Notes under the pieces: generated by a model
Seen by the model: the letters and a program-made list of their open reading frames with translations, nothing else
What the model was told of the DNA's origin: nothing
Databases searched by the model: none
NCBI GenBank assembly: GCA_035293565.1
Contig: DATGMP010000105.1
Location: forward strand, 1-53,529
Direction: 5' to 3'
Length of the DNA stretch: 53,529 nucleotides
Origin: DATGMP01 sp035293565
GTDB taxonomy: Bacteria > Pseudomonadota > Alphaproteobacteria > BOG-932 > Roseiterribacteraceae
Program-made: the position numbers and the translations under genes
Shown here: positions 33,014 through 41,353 of the stretch, one piece after another
How the letters are laid out: each line of letters opens with the position of its first letter
How positions within the stretch are numbered: the first letter of the stretch is position 1

Positions 33014-33951
33014 GCGCGCTTCTCGAGGGCGGCTGCGAAGCGCAGCGTCTCTGCCGCCAGCGTCGCTTTGTCGTTGCGGTCGCGCATTATCGTGTCGGTG
33101 ATATGGATCGCTGGTCCATGCCAGCCTTCTGCCAGAGCTTCGTCGGCCCTGTCGATGACCAGCCCGTCCAGGAGCTCCCCATAAAAGGCTGCCACGGCGG
33201 CCGGCGACACCTCCATCCCAAGCTCCCGCATGATCTTCGCGGCCGGCCCTTTCACCGCTTGCCCGCCGACGATCGGCGAGACCGCTACGACCGGCGCCTG
33301 ACGCTCGGCGAGCGCCTGCTTGATCCCGGGCAGGGAGAGGATCGGAAGGACGCTGAGGAAAGGGTTGGAGGGACAGATGACGACGGCTTCGGTCGCGGGC
33401 GAACGGAGCGCTTCGAGAAAGGCAGGTGTCGGCCGCGCGCTATCGGCGCCTGCGAATTCCAGCCGCTTCAGCACCGGCTTGCAGGCGAGGCGGACGAAAT
33501 AGTCCTGAAAAGGCAGCGTCCCTCCGTCCGTCTCCACCATCGTGCGCACGATGTCGTCGGTCATCGGCGCGACCCGGTGGCGAATGCCGAGCTTGCGGCA
33601 GAGATCGCCGGTGATGGCCGAGAGCGATTCGCCCGCGCGCAGCCGCCGCGTCCGCTCAACATGGGTGGCGACGTCCTGGTCGCCCAGATTGAACCACGTC
33701 TCGCCGCCCAGCCGCTTGGTCGCGGCCATGAAGCTCCAGGTTTCGCCGGCAAGACCCCAACCTTGCTCGACATTGTTGAGACCGGCCAGCGTGTACATCA
33801 CGGTGTCGAGGTCGGGCGAGATGTTGAGACCCAGATGCTCGAAATCGTCGCCGGTGTTGACCACGATGGTGAGCTCGTCTGGCGACAGAATCTGGGCGAG
33901 CCCGTCCGCGAGCTTGGCGCCGCCCACGCCGCCGGCCAGAGCGAGGATCAT
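33010..33951 (-). CDS. cofD: 2-phospho-L-lactate transferase (F420 biosynthesis)
   Basis: A 313-residue CofD/FbiA family transferase. MILALAGGVGGAKLADGL, VVNTGDDFEHLGLNISPDLDTVMYTL, TWFNLGDQDVATHVERTRRL and ICPSNPFLSVLPILSLPG are all family landmarks. It transfers the phosphoester moiety from the CofC product to the deazaflavin Fo, giving (dehydro-)F420-0. The start at 33951 begins the fold and overlaps the nitroreductase stop (ATGA). Confidence 0.94.
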   Translation of the reverse strand: MILALAGGVGGAKLADGLAQILSPDELTIVVNTGDDFEHLGLNISPDLDTVMYTLAGLNNVEQGWGLAGETWSFMAATKRLGGETWFNLGDQDVATHVERTRRLRAGESLSAITGDLCRKLGIRHRVAPMTDDIVRTMVETDGGTLPFQDYFVRLACKPVLKRLEFAGADSARPTPAFLEALRSPATEAVVICPSNPFLSVLPILSLPGIKQALAERQAPVVAVSPIVGGQAVKGPAAKIMRELGMEVSPAAVAAFYGELLDGLVIDRADEALAEGWHGPAIHITDTIMRDRNDKATLAAETLRFAAALEKRA

Positions 33952-34577
33952 GGATCGAGCCCGATCGCGATGTCGGCGATCATCTTGCGCGGTCGGCCGC
34001 GGCCCGGCTCGGCCGGTCGGCCCAGAAGGATCAGCCCCTGCGGCTGCCAAGCTTCCGGCAGGGCAAGTGCCGATTGCACCGCCTCGGCGCAGAAGAGGGG
34101 TGCGCACATCCAGCAGGCGCCGAGCCCTTCAATGTGAGCGGCCAACAGAAGATTCTGCGCAGCCATGGCGGTGCTCTGGACCGCCATCATGAGCTCGGCG
34201 CGGCTGCGTTTCGCGTCGGGGTAGCGATCCATCTCCTCGAGCGTCAGGCACACGGCGATCACGACGGGCGCGCCGTTGATACGGCTCCCGGAGCGTTCGA
34301 CATCCTGCCGAATCGCTTCAGGATCGTCGCCGTCGGCTTCGCGGTCGCGTTGCAGCCGGGCGCCCATCGCGCGTGCCAGCGTCGCCTTTTCACCAGCCTG
34401 GCTCACGATCCTGAAGCGCCAGGGCTGCCGGTTGTGGGCCGAGGGCGCACGGCCGGCGGCCTCGACGAGGCGTGCCAGGATCGCGGCCGGAATCGCATCC
34501 GGCAGGAAGCGGCGGATGGTCTGCCGCTCCAGGATCGCCGTGAACGCCCGGTCGAGAGCGCCTTGGGTCTCATCTAG
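33948..34577 (-). CDS. FMN nitroreductase domain, FbiB C-terminal-like, out of frame with CofE
   Basis: About 209 residues of nitroreductase fold: ILERQTIRRFLPDAIP, EAAGRAPSAHNRQPWRF, then AMAAQNLLLAAHIEGLGACW and GLILLGRPAEP. In bacterial FbiB this domain is fused behind CofE and reduces dehydro-F420-0. Here the frame has no ATG, GTG or TTG before GTG 34406, which is inside the domain, so the N-terminal 57 residues would be lost if translated alone. The CofE frame stops at 34574-34576; one extra base just before that TAG would join the two frames. Either a recent single-base deletion, a sequence error, or an unusual translation event explains this. Confidence 0.75.
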   Translation of the reverse strand, partial: LDETQGALDRAFTAILERQTIRRFLPDAIPAAILARLVEAAGRAPSAHNRQPWRFRIVSQAGEKATLARAMGARLQRDREADGDDPEAIRQDVERSGSRINGAPVVIAVCLTLEEMDRYPDAKRSRAELMMAVQSTAMAAQNLLLAAHIEGLGACWMCAPLFCAEAVQSALALPEAWQPQGLILLGRPAEPGRGRPRKMIADIAIGLDP

Positions 34578-35344
34578 CGGAATAGGTCCATCTCCTTGGG
34601 ACGGATCAGCTCGCGCATCGTGCCTTCGCGCCGATCATAGGGCACGCCGCGCGCCAGCACGATGGGGCGTCCCTCGGCGGCCTGTCCCATGATCAGCGAT
34701 GCGGCCGAGGCGAGTTCGTCGGCAAGACCGAGCTCGCTTGTTTGCAGCGGCCGGCCGAAGAGATCGGGACGAGTGCGGAGATCGAGCAGGCCAGGCAAGC
34801 CGGACAGACCGATCGCGGTGCCTATGGTGCCGTTTCGCCAAGCCCGGCCGATGCTGTCGATGACGAGCACCGCGACATCAGCCCCCGTGCGGCGCTTCAG
34901 CTCGCGACGGATCGCGGCGCTCGACGCATCGGGATCCTTCGGCAGCAGCAGCACGCGATCATCGCCACCAGCGCCCACATTCGACTGGTCGATACCGGCA
35001 TTGGCGCAGACGAAGCCCAGCCTGTGGGCGACAATGATCGCGCCCGGCCGCGAGCGCAGAACTTCGGTGGATTCACGCAGGATCAACTCGACAACCCGGG
35101 GATCCTTGTCCGAGACTGCCGCCAGTTCGCGGGCGCGGTCCGAGGGCTCGATCGTTGCGAGATCGACGGTGCGGCCTTCGGACTTCGACACGATCTTCTG
35201 TGCGAGCACCACCACGTCGCCCGTCTGCAGCGTGAGCGCGGAAGCCTCGAGCGCAGATAGGATGATCGCGACGAGGTTGTCGCCGTCCGTCACATTGGGG
35301 ACGCCTGCGAGAGCCGTGAGGGTGAGCGTCGCCGATCCGCTCAT
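34574..35344 (-). CDS. cofE: F420-0:gamma-glutamyl ligase (CofE / FbiB N-terminal domain)
   Basis: A 256-residue CofE. DNLVAIILSALEASALTLQTGDVVVLAQKIVSKSEGRTVDL, VAHRLGFVCANAGIDQSNV, LVIDSIGRAWRNGTIGTAIGLSG and ASAASLIMGQAAEGRPIVLARG mark the GTP-dependent ligase that adds glutamates to F420-0. The product ends EMDLFR at a TAG, after which the nitroreductase domain continues in the -1 frame. It follows npdG by six bases in the operon. Confidence 0.93.
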   Translation of the reverse strand: MSGSATLTLTALAGVPNVTDGDNLVAIILSALEASALTLQTGDVVVLAQKIVSKSEGRTVDLATIEPSDRARELAAVSDKDPRVVELILRESTEVLRSRPGAIIVAHRLGFVCANAGIDQSNVGAGGDDRVLLLPKDPDASSAAIRRELKRRTGADVAVLVIDSIGRAWRNGTIGTAIGLSGLPGLLDLRTRPDLFGRPLQTSELGLADELASAASLIMGQAAEGRPIVLARGVPYDRREGTMRELIRPKEMDLFR

Positions 35345-35350
35345 GGCAGG

Positions 35351-36019
35351 TTAATCCGGAATGCCCGTGATACGGATGCCAGCCGCGGGGACCTTGTAGC
35401 GCCGATTGATTGCGATCAGGACCGAGGTCAGCCCCTCCGCCACGACCGAGTTGGAAAGCGGGCCCGCGTAGATCCCACGCAGGCCGGCATCCTTGGCAAG
35501 GCGGATGGCGATTTCGGCCGCATCATTGTCATCGCTGCAGACCAGCACATCGCATTCGACGGTGTGGTGTAGGTCCTTCAAGTGATGCGCCGAGACATTC
35601 TGGAAGGCCGAAACCACTTTTACTTCGGGACCCAAAAGCTTCTGCAGGCTCTCCACCGCCGAGCCATCCGCCGGCAGCTGCACGCGACTGACCTTGGGTG
35701 GAACCAGCGGAACGGTGACATCGATCAGGATCTTGCCGACGAGCGCAGAACGCACGCCCTCGATCGTCGACCGCTGCGCCGCGTAGGGCACCGTCAGGAT
35801 CGCCACATCGGCTTCTCCGGTCGCCGAAAGATTATCGGCACCGCGGACGATGTCTCGCCCAAGGCTCGCATTCAGCTCGCTTGCGGCTTGCTGTGCCTTC
35901 TCGGCGGCGCGGCTGCCGACGATTACCTTGTGGCCCTTATGGGCCCAGCGGAAGGCAAGGCCGCTCCCTTCGGCGCCGGTGCCGCCCAGCACTGCAAGCG
36001 TGAGTCGAGTATCCGTCAT
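35351..36019 (-). CDS. npdG: F420H2:NADP oxidoreductase
   Basis: A 222-residue protein. The N-terminal LAVLGGTGAEGSGLAFRWAHKGHKVIVGSR is the NADP-binding motif of NpdG/Fno-type F420-dependent NADP reductases, and VILTVPYAAQ-like AILTVPYAAQR plus DVTVPLVPPK follow. It moves hydride between F420 and NADP, so F420 made by this operon can be recycled. The ATG at 36019 is the first fitting start. It lies between fbiC (25-base gap) and cofE. Confidence 0.9.
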   Translation of the reverse strand: MTDTRLTLAVLGGTGAEGSGLAFRWAHKGHKVIVGSRAAEKAQQAASELNASLGRDIVRGADNLSATGEADVAILTVPYAAQRSTIEGVRSALVGKILIDVTVPLVPPKVSRVQLPADGSAVESLQKLLGPEVKVVSAFQNVSAHHLKDLHHTVECDVLVCSDDNDAAEIAIRLAKDAGLRGIYAGPLSNSVVAEGLTSVLIAINRRYKVPAAGIRITGIPD

Positions 36020-36044
36020 CGATGAATCTCTTTCGTGAGTGTGA

Positions 36045-38423
36045 CTATTCCGCTGCGACGCGCACGCGGCGCGGCGGCGTCTGAACGACCGGTGCAAGCG
36101 GGGCCGCATTTCGGCCGGCGCGCTGTCGTTCTTCCGAGACCGCGCCGTAGAGCGTCGTGCGCTGCCGCGGTACGCGACCAATCGAGCGGATCAGCGCATC
36201 CATGTCATCCGGCGGCAGCTCCTGGCCGTGCTCCGTCCCGGCGGCACGCGAGATGCTTTCATTCATCAGCGTGCCGCCCAGATCGTTGGCGCCGGCATTG
36301 AGGCAGGCGAGCAGACCCTGCCGGCCGAGCTTCACCCAGGATACCTGGATGTTGGTGATAACGGGGTGGAAGGCGAGGCGCGCGACCGCATGCATCAGCA
36401 CCGCCTCGCGGAAGGTCGGCCCCTTGCGCGCCCGACCTTTGAGGTAGAGCGGCGCTTCCATATGCACGAAGGGCAAGGGGACGAATTCGGTGAAGCCGCC
36501 CGTGCGTTCCTGCACCGCGCGGATACGCAGAATGTGGCGCGCCCAATTTTCCGGCCCGTCGATATGGCCGAACATGATGGTCGAGGTCGTGCGGAATCCG
36601 ACCTCGTGCGCGGTCTCGACGACGCTCAGCCATTCATCGGTGTTGAGCTTGTCGGGGCAGAGCACTTGGCGCACAGGCTCGTCCAGAATTTCGGCGGCCG
36701 TGCCGGGCAAGGTCCCGAGTCCGGCCTCCTTCAGCATTTCGAGGAAACGACGCACCGGCAGGCCGAGCGTGGCGGCGCCCTGCTGGACCTCGAGCGGGGA
36801 AAAGGCGTGGATATGGAGATCCGGCAGCGCGTCCTTCAGCACGCGGCAGAGCCCGAGATAGGTGTTGCCGGTGTAGTCGGGATGGATGCCGCCCTGCATG
36901 CAGACTTCGGTCGCGCCGCGCTCCCAGGCCTCGTGCGCGCGCCGGATCACCTCGGCGCGGTCGAGATCATAGGGCAGGCCGCGGAGCGCCTCGTGAGTCT
37001 TGCCCTTCGAGAAGGCGCAGAAGCGGCATTTGTAGCCGCAGATATTGGTGTAGTTGATATTCCGATTGACGACGTAGGTGACGACATCGCCGGAGACCTT
37101 CGCACGAAGTGCGTCGGCCGCCTCGCAGATGAGCTCGAAATCCGCACCGCGGGCGCGGAACAGGGCGACGATCTCATCTTCGCCGAGCGCTTCTCCCGAG
37201 AAGGCTTTGGCAACGATGTCGGCGACGCGCTGATCGGCGAGCATGTCCGTTGAGCGACTAGGAAGAGTCGGCGTCACGGTGATTCCGGGCGCCCAGGCAT
37301 CCATGCGCGCCAGCCAATCTCCATCGGCGGCTTGAAGCGTCGGCGTCACGACGCGCGAGTCCAGCCAGCGATCCATGTCGCGCAGATAAGCGGGATAGAC
37401 CGGCAGCCGCGCAGCGAGGACTTTCCCCCCGCGCGCGGTCTCGCGGCGAAGCTGTTCGAGATGCGGCCAGGGCGCTTCGGGATTCACATGATCGAGCGTG
37501 ACCGGCGATACGCCACCCCAATCATTGATGCCGGCATCGATCAGCTTGCCGTACTCGCCGGGGCTGAGATTGGGCGGCGCCTGTATGCTCATCTCCGCGC
37601 CGAAGATCAGCCGCGCGACGGCGATCGTCCACAGAAGCTCGTCGAGATCGGGCTCAGATGCCCCCGCCATCTTCGTGTCGGGCTTCGCGCGGAAATTCTG
37701 AATGATGATTTCTTGGATGTGGCCGTGTTGCGCATGCAGGTCGCGCAGCGCGACAAGCGCGTCGATCCGCTCGTCACGAGTCTCGCCGATACCGATCAGG
37801 ATGCCGGACGTGAAAGGCACCTGAAGCTCGCCGGCCTTGGCGATCGTCTCCAGCCGTCGCGCCGGGACCTTGTCCGGCGAGCCATAGTGCGGACCGCCCT
37901 TTTCGCACAGACGCTCCGACGCGCTCTCCAGCATCAGCCCTTGGCTGGCCGAGACATGGCGGAGCATCGCGATGTCGGCGCTGTCCATCACGCCCGCATT
38001 CACGTGCGGCAGCAGGCCGGTCTCCTTGAGCACGAGCTCGCAGACCTCGGCGAGATAGGTAAGGGTGGTCTCGTGACCGAGCTCGGCGAGCGCCGTCCGA
38101 GCGGCCGCATAGCGAAGCTCCGGCTTGTCGCCCAGCGTGAAGAGCGCCTCCGTGCATCCCGCCGCGGCACCCGCGCGCGCGATGTCCAGCACTTGCTCGC
38201 GGCTGAGGTAGGCGGCCTCGCCGCGCTTCGGCGGGTGCGCGAACGTGCAGTAATGGCAAACATCCCGGCAGAGATGGGTCAGCGGAATGAAAACCTTGGG
38301 GGAATAAGTGTGGATTCGACCGAAGCCCGCGTCGCGCAGCGCCGCGGCGTTGGCCATCAGATCGGGCAGTGCTGCGGTCGCGACGAGCGCGCCGATTTCG
38401 GCGCGTGAAGGAAGAGAAATCAT
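36045..38423 (-). CDS. fbiC: FO synthase, fused CofG-CofH radical SAM protein
   Basis: A 792-residue two-headed radical SAM enzyme that makes the deazaflavin Fo from tyrosine and 5-amino-6-ribitylamino-uracil. The first cluster motif is C52-x3-C56-x2-C59 (CRDVCHYC) in the CofG half, and the second C462-x3-C466-x2-C469 (CGYKCRFC) in the CofH half. Both halves are intact. Two adjacent ATGs (38426 and 38423) are possible; GAGGG spacing favours the second. The fused form is typical of bacteria (Actinobacteria and some Proteobacteria). It is first in the F420 operon. Confidence 0.95.
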   Translation of the reverse strand: MISLPSRAEIGALVATAALPDLMANAAALRDAGFGRIHTYSPKVFIPLTHLCRDVCHYCTFAHPPKRGEAAYLSREQVLDIARAGAAAGCTEALFTLGDKPELRYAAARTALAELGHETTLTYLAEVCELVLKETGLLPHVNAGVMDSADIAMLRHVSASQGLMLESASERLCEKGGPHYGSPDKVPARRLETIAKAGELQVPFTSGILIGIGETRDERIDALVALRDLHAQHGHIQEIIIQNFRAKPDTKMAGASEPDLDELLWTIAVARLIFGAEMSIQAPPNLSPGEYGKLIDAGINDWGGVSPVTLDHVNPEAPWPHLEQLRRETARGGKVLAARLPVYPAYLRDMDRWLDSRVVTPTLQAADGDWLARMDAWAPGITVTPTLPSRSTDMLADQRVADIVAKAFSGEALGEDEIVALFRARGADFELICEAADALRAKVSGDVVTYVVNRNINYTNICGYKCRFCAFSKGKTHEALRGLPYDLDRAEVIRRAHEAWERGATEVCMQGGIHPDYTGNTYLGLCRVLKDALPDLHIHAFSPLEVQQGAATLGLPVRRFLEMLKEAGLGTLPGTAAEILDEPVRQVLCPDKLNTDEWLSVVETAHEVGFRTTSTIMFGHIDGPENWARHILRIRAVQERTGGFTEFVPLPFVHMEAPLYLKGRARKGPTFREAVLMHAVARLAFHPVITNIQVSWVKLGRQGLLACLNAGANDLGGTLMNESISRAAGTEHGQELPPDDMDALIRSIGRVPRQRTTLYGAVSEERQRAGRNAAPLAPVVQTPPRRVRVAAE

Positions 38424-38490
38424 CATTGCCCTCGCGATGGCCCATCGCCCGGCCAAAGCTGGAAAACACTCCAACAACGTGGCCCGGTGT

Positions 38491-38530
38491 GCCCCTCGCG
38501 CGATAGGAGGGGGATCTGATCCGCGAGTTC
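38491..38530. repeat. Degenerate copy of the GGAGGGGGATCTGA repeat
   Basis: The stretch GCCCCTCGCGCGATAGGAGG followed by GGGATCTGATCCGCGAG resembles the centre of the 14265-14356 element. It is a single arm only, between fbiC and the SDR gene. Confidence 0.45.
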
Positions 38531-38560
38531 GTCGGATGGATTTGGCAAGGTAGGAACGTC

Positions 38561-39397
38561 CTAGAAAATAAGACCCTGATCCGTGATCACCGGCACATTG
38601 GTCCAGCGTCCGGTCGGTGTCCGGTACCAGCCTGCCGCCGCAAGCGCCGCGCCGTCCATGTGGATCGTCGTGCCGCTGACCCAGGCGGAGAGCTCGCTCG
38701 CCAGGAACACCGCGCAGCCGGCCGCGTCTTGCGGAACGCCGAAGCGGCCGAGCGGGATCCAGCGTTCGGTATTGTCGCGATATTCGGGTTTCGTCCAGTT
38801 GGTGATCTGGACCTGCTCCGTGTCTGTCGTCTCGGGCGCGATCGTGTTGATCCGGATGCCCTCCGGCCCGAGCTCGACCGCCAGGCTCTGCGTAAAGCCG
38901 GTGACGGCGGCCTTGAAGGCGCCGTAGACCACGTTGTTCGGAATGCCGCGGAAGCCCTCGATCGAGGAGATGTTGATGATGCTGCTGCCGCGTCCCGCTT
39001 TACGGATCAGAGGCAGCATCGTGTGGGTCACGAGAAAGAGGTGCTTCAGGTTGATCTCGTAAAGCTTCTCCCAGTCTTCAGGTTTGGACTTGGAGAAGGG
39101 GCCCGAGAGGCCGAGAAAATCGCCGACATTGTTGACCAGAATGTCGAGCTTGCCGAAGCGCTCCTCGATCTGCTTGGCGAGCGCGGCCATTTGGGCCGTA
39201 TCGCGGACGTCGGCTTCGACGACCAGATTGGCGATGCCGGCCTGCGAGAGCGCGTCGCGTACGGCAGCGGCCCGTTTCGGCTCGATTTCGGCCACCGCCA
39301 CCGCGGCGCCCAGTTTGCCGAACGTCTCCGCGATTGCACGCCCCATGCCGGCGCCTCCGCCGGTCACGAGCGCCGTCTTCCCCTTGAAGTCGATCAT
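38561..39397 (-). CDS. SDR-family oxidoreductase
   Basis: A 278-residue classical short-chain dehydrogenase. TGGGAGMGRAIAETFG binds NAD(P), LVNNVGD stabilises the fold, SS before GFRG and the catalytic pair in VVYGAFKAA give the Ser-Tyr-Lys triad, and the product closes with SAWVSGTTIHMDGA. Substrate unknown. It lies upstream of the F420 operon in the same direction, separated by about 140 bases. It may belong with the extradiol dioxygenase, whose stop is 107 bases upstream of the start. Confidence 0.9.
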   Translation of the reverse strand: MIDFKGKTALVTGGGAGMGRAIAETFGKLGAAVAVAEIEPKRAAAVRDALSQAGIANLVVEADVRDTAQMAALAKQIEERFGKLDILVNNVGDFLGLSGPFSKSKPEDWEKLYEINLKHLFLVTHTMLPLIRKAGRGSSIINISSIEGFRGIPNNVVYGAFKAAVTGFTQSLAVELGPEGIRINTIAPETTDTEQVQITNWTKPEYRDNTERWIPLGRFGVPQDAAGCAVFLASELSAWVSGTTIHMDGAALAAAGWYRTPTGRWTNVPVITDQGLIF

Positions 39398-39503
39398 GGA
39401 GCTGCTTGCCCTCCCGGTCTTCCGGAGCCGCTTGGGCGCGGCGGCGCTACTCAAGCACGATGAAAGCGGCCCTACAAGGACGGGGCGGATTCCCGCGGGT
39501 CGA

Positions 39504-40394
39504 TCAGGCGCCGCCCTTCATTTCGGGATGACCCCAGAAGCTGAAGATCTCGCTCTTGGTCGGGATGTAGCTGCTCCAATCGACTTGCCAGCCATCCCAG
39601 CCGAACTCCACATCGAAACCGCCGGGTGTCTTGACATAGAAGGACACCATCCGGTCGTTGCTGTGGCGGCCGAGCGAGATCGACACAGGCGCGCCATGCC
39701 GCTTACAGCGATCGACGGCGCGGCCGACATCGTCCAGCGTTTTGGCCTCGATCATCAGATGGACCAGTCCGGTGGGGATCTCGGCCTCGAAGAGGGCGAG
39801 GCTGTGGTGGCGCGGATTGTCGCAATGGAGGAAATAGAGGGCCAAGCCCGGATGGTCCGGTACCCCGATCGGCACCCGCATCTCGTCCGTGTCGCCGAAG
39901 TCCAGAAGCTGCTTATAGAAGTCTCGGCAGGCTTCGACCTGTGGCGCCGGGAGCACGACATGCCCGAAGCCCATATCGCCGGTGACGAAGCCGCTCACGC
40001 CCGCGGGCGAGACGAACTGGCCGTAGTCGAGTACCCGGCCGTGATAAAGCTCGAGGCGGTTGCCGCTCGGGTCCTGGCAACGCGCGAGCTCGCGCACTCT
40101 GCGATCGGCCGCGTCTTCCTTGGAGCCCTTGGTCACCTCGACCCCCGCCTTTGCAAGGCGGGCCAGGGCGTCGTCGAATTCGGCCTTTCCGGGCAGCTCC
40201 CAGCCGGTCGCGACGAAGCGATCCTGCTTGCCGGGCACGACGGCGATGCGGAAGGGCCGGTCGTCCATCCTGAACCGCACGCCGCCATCCTTGGCGTCGA
40301 TCGCCGCGAGGCCCAGCACATCCGTGCCGAAACCGCGCCAGGCCTTGATGTCGGTGGCTTCGATGACCGCATATCCGCAGGACGAGACCGTCAT
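39504..40394 (-). CDS. Type I extradiol ring-cleavage dioxygenase (BphC-like)
   Basis: A 296-residue two-domain VOC protein. The iron-binding set is complete: H145 (MGFGHVVL), H212 (GLVHLMIE) and E263 (GGFDVEFGWDG). The active-site histidine pair is around 196-197 (RHHSLAL). This is the pattern of 2,3-dihydroxybiphenyl 1,2-dioxygenase-like enzymes, which split catechols next to the hydroxyls. It is a firm pointer to aromatic (or aromatised steroid/terpenoid) substrates. It is divergent from the SnoaL-like gene across 261 bases holding a clean palindrome. Confidence 0.88.
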   Translation of the reverse strand: MTVSSCGYAVIEATDIKAWRGFGTDVLGLAAIDAKDGGVRFRMDDRPFRIAVVPGKQDRFVATGWELPGKAEFDDALARLAKAGVEVTKGSKEDAADRRVRELARCQDPSGNRLELYHGRVLDYGQFVSPAGVSGFVTGDMGFGHVVLPAPQVEACRDFYKQLLDFGDTDEMRVPIGVPDHPGLALYFLHCDNPRHHSLALFEAEIPTGLVHLMIEAKTLDDVGRAVDRCKRHGAPVSISLGRHSNDRMVSFYVKTPGGFDVEFGWDGWQVDWSSYIPTKSEIFSFWGHPEMKGGA

Positions 40395-40495
40395 GTCGTT
40401 CCCCTTGCCGTGCGCCGCGGGCGCTCGCCCCGCCGGCTGTATCCAATCTCATTCCGAGAATATATGGTGATTTGCGGAACAACAAGCGATTTGCG

Positions 40496-40511
40496 TTATC
40501 ACGGGTGATAA
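40496..40511. promoter_or_regulatory. Perfect palindrome in the dioxygenase/SnoaL divergent promoter
   Basis: TTATCAC-GG-GTGATAA is a perfect 7-bp inverted repeat. It is centred about 110 bases upstream of the extradiol dioxygenase start and 150 upstream of the SnoaL-like start. Two direct copies of an NGATTTGCG sequence lie beside it, at 40469 and 40488. It is a likely operator for an unidentified regulator. Confidence 0.5.
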
Positions 40512-40655
40512 AAATTACGCACTTGTGCAGATCGAGATCAGCGTCGAGGGGCCTGGAGGGACCGATTGCCCGGGCTTCCGACATTCTCTAACGTCGCGTG
40601 CTTCGGGCCGCCGATGGAGGGGCTCGCGATATGACAAGCCCTAGGGGAAGACGCC

Positions 40656-41108
40656 ATGCTGAGTCTGCAGGAGATTTCCGATCGGCTCGAAATCCAGCAA
40701 TTGATGCACGATTACTCGACCGCGATCGATCAGAAGGATTTCGACGCGCTGGACCGCGTTTTCACGCCGGACGCGTTCATCGATTACAGCGTCTATGGCG
40801 GCATCAAGGGCAAGTATCCCCAGGTCAAGGCTTGGCTGAAGAAATCGCTGGCGGCGTTCCCGCGCTATTATCACATGGTCGGCAACGCGCAGATCAAAAT
40901 CACCGGCGACACCGCGACCAGCAAGACGATCTGCTTCAATCCAATGGTCGCCAAGTCGGACCAGGGCGAGGAACAGGTCTTCTATTGCGGCCTCTGGTAC
41001 CTCGACAAGCATGTGCGCACGCCCGACGGCTGGCGGATGACCGAGCGGATCGAGGAGAATTGCTTCGTTTACAATATGCCGCCCTGGGTCGTGCCGTCGC
41101 CGGACTAA
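40656..41108 (+). CDS. SnoaL/NTF2-like protein
   Basis: A 150-residue single-domain SnoaL-like protein (SLQEISDRLEIQQLMHDYSTAIDQKDFDALDRVF, TPDAFIDYS, PDGWRMTERIEEN). Possible Asp/His active-site positions are D19 and H73. It could be a dehydratase or isomerase acting near the ring-cleavage enzyme. No ribosome-binding site is strong; AGGGGAAGACGCC precedes the ATG. Confidence 0.87.
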   Translation: MLSLQEISDRLEIQQLMHDYSTAIDQKDFDALDRVFTPDAFIDYSVYGGIKGKYPQVKAWLKKSLAAFPRYYHMVGNAQIKITGDTATSKTICFNPMVAKSDQGEEQVFYCGLWYLDKHVRTPDGWRMTERIEENCFVYNMPPWVVPSPD

Positions 41109-41224
41109 GAAAATACGTTGGAGTCAAGTTGGAATTGCGTTCCAGGTCAATCGACGCGCTACGCATCTTCGAGAATAATGGTGAAAATACCGCGTGCTTG
41201 CGTAACCGATATTGATCCGCGAGG

Positions 41225-41240
41225 CAGATAGGACTATCTG
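41225..41240. promoter_or_regulatory. Palindrome upstream of cysD
   Basis: CAGATAG-GA-CTATCTG is a perfect 7-bp inverted repeat, 113 bases upstream of the cysD start. It is the best operator candidate for the cysDNCQ-lrp operon. A weaker TGGAA-N5-TTCCA lies at 41130-41144, just past the SnoaL-like stop. Confidence 0.45.
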
Positions 41241-41353
41241 TCTGGCCCATCCGACCCTGCTCGAGCCCGTTAAGCCGCGTGCCGCTCGACTGCCTCGCGC
41301 CGAGCCGGGGTGCGTTGGACGAGCTCACTTACCGTTGGGGAATTGACGTCGAC

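Noticed and set aside
34571..34600. Programmed -1 frameshift joining CofE and the nitroreductase
   Set aside because: No classic slippery heptamer stands before the stop (the bases read CTATTCCGCTAG); a missing base is more likely, though not excluded.
41109..41353. SAM- or sulfur-responsive riboswitch upstream of cysD
   Set aside because: Only short inverted repeats were found; no conserved riboswitch core could be recognised.
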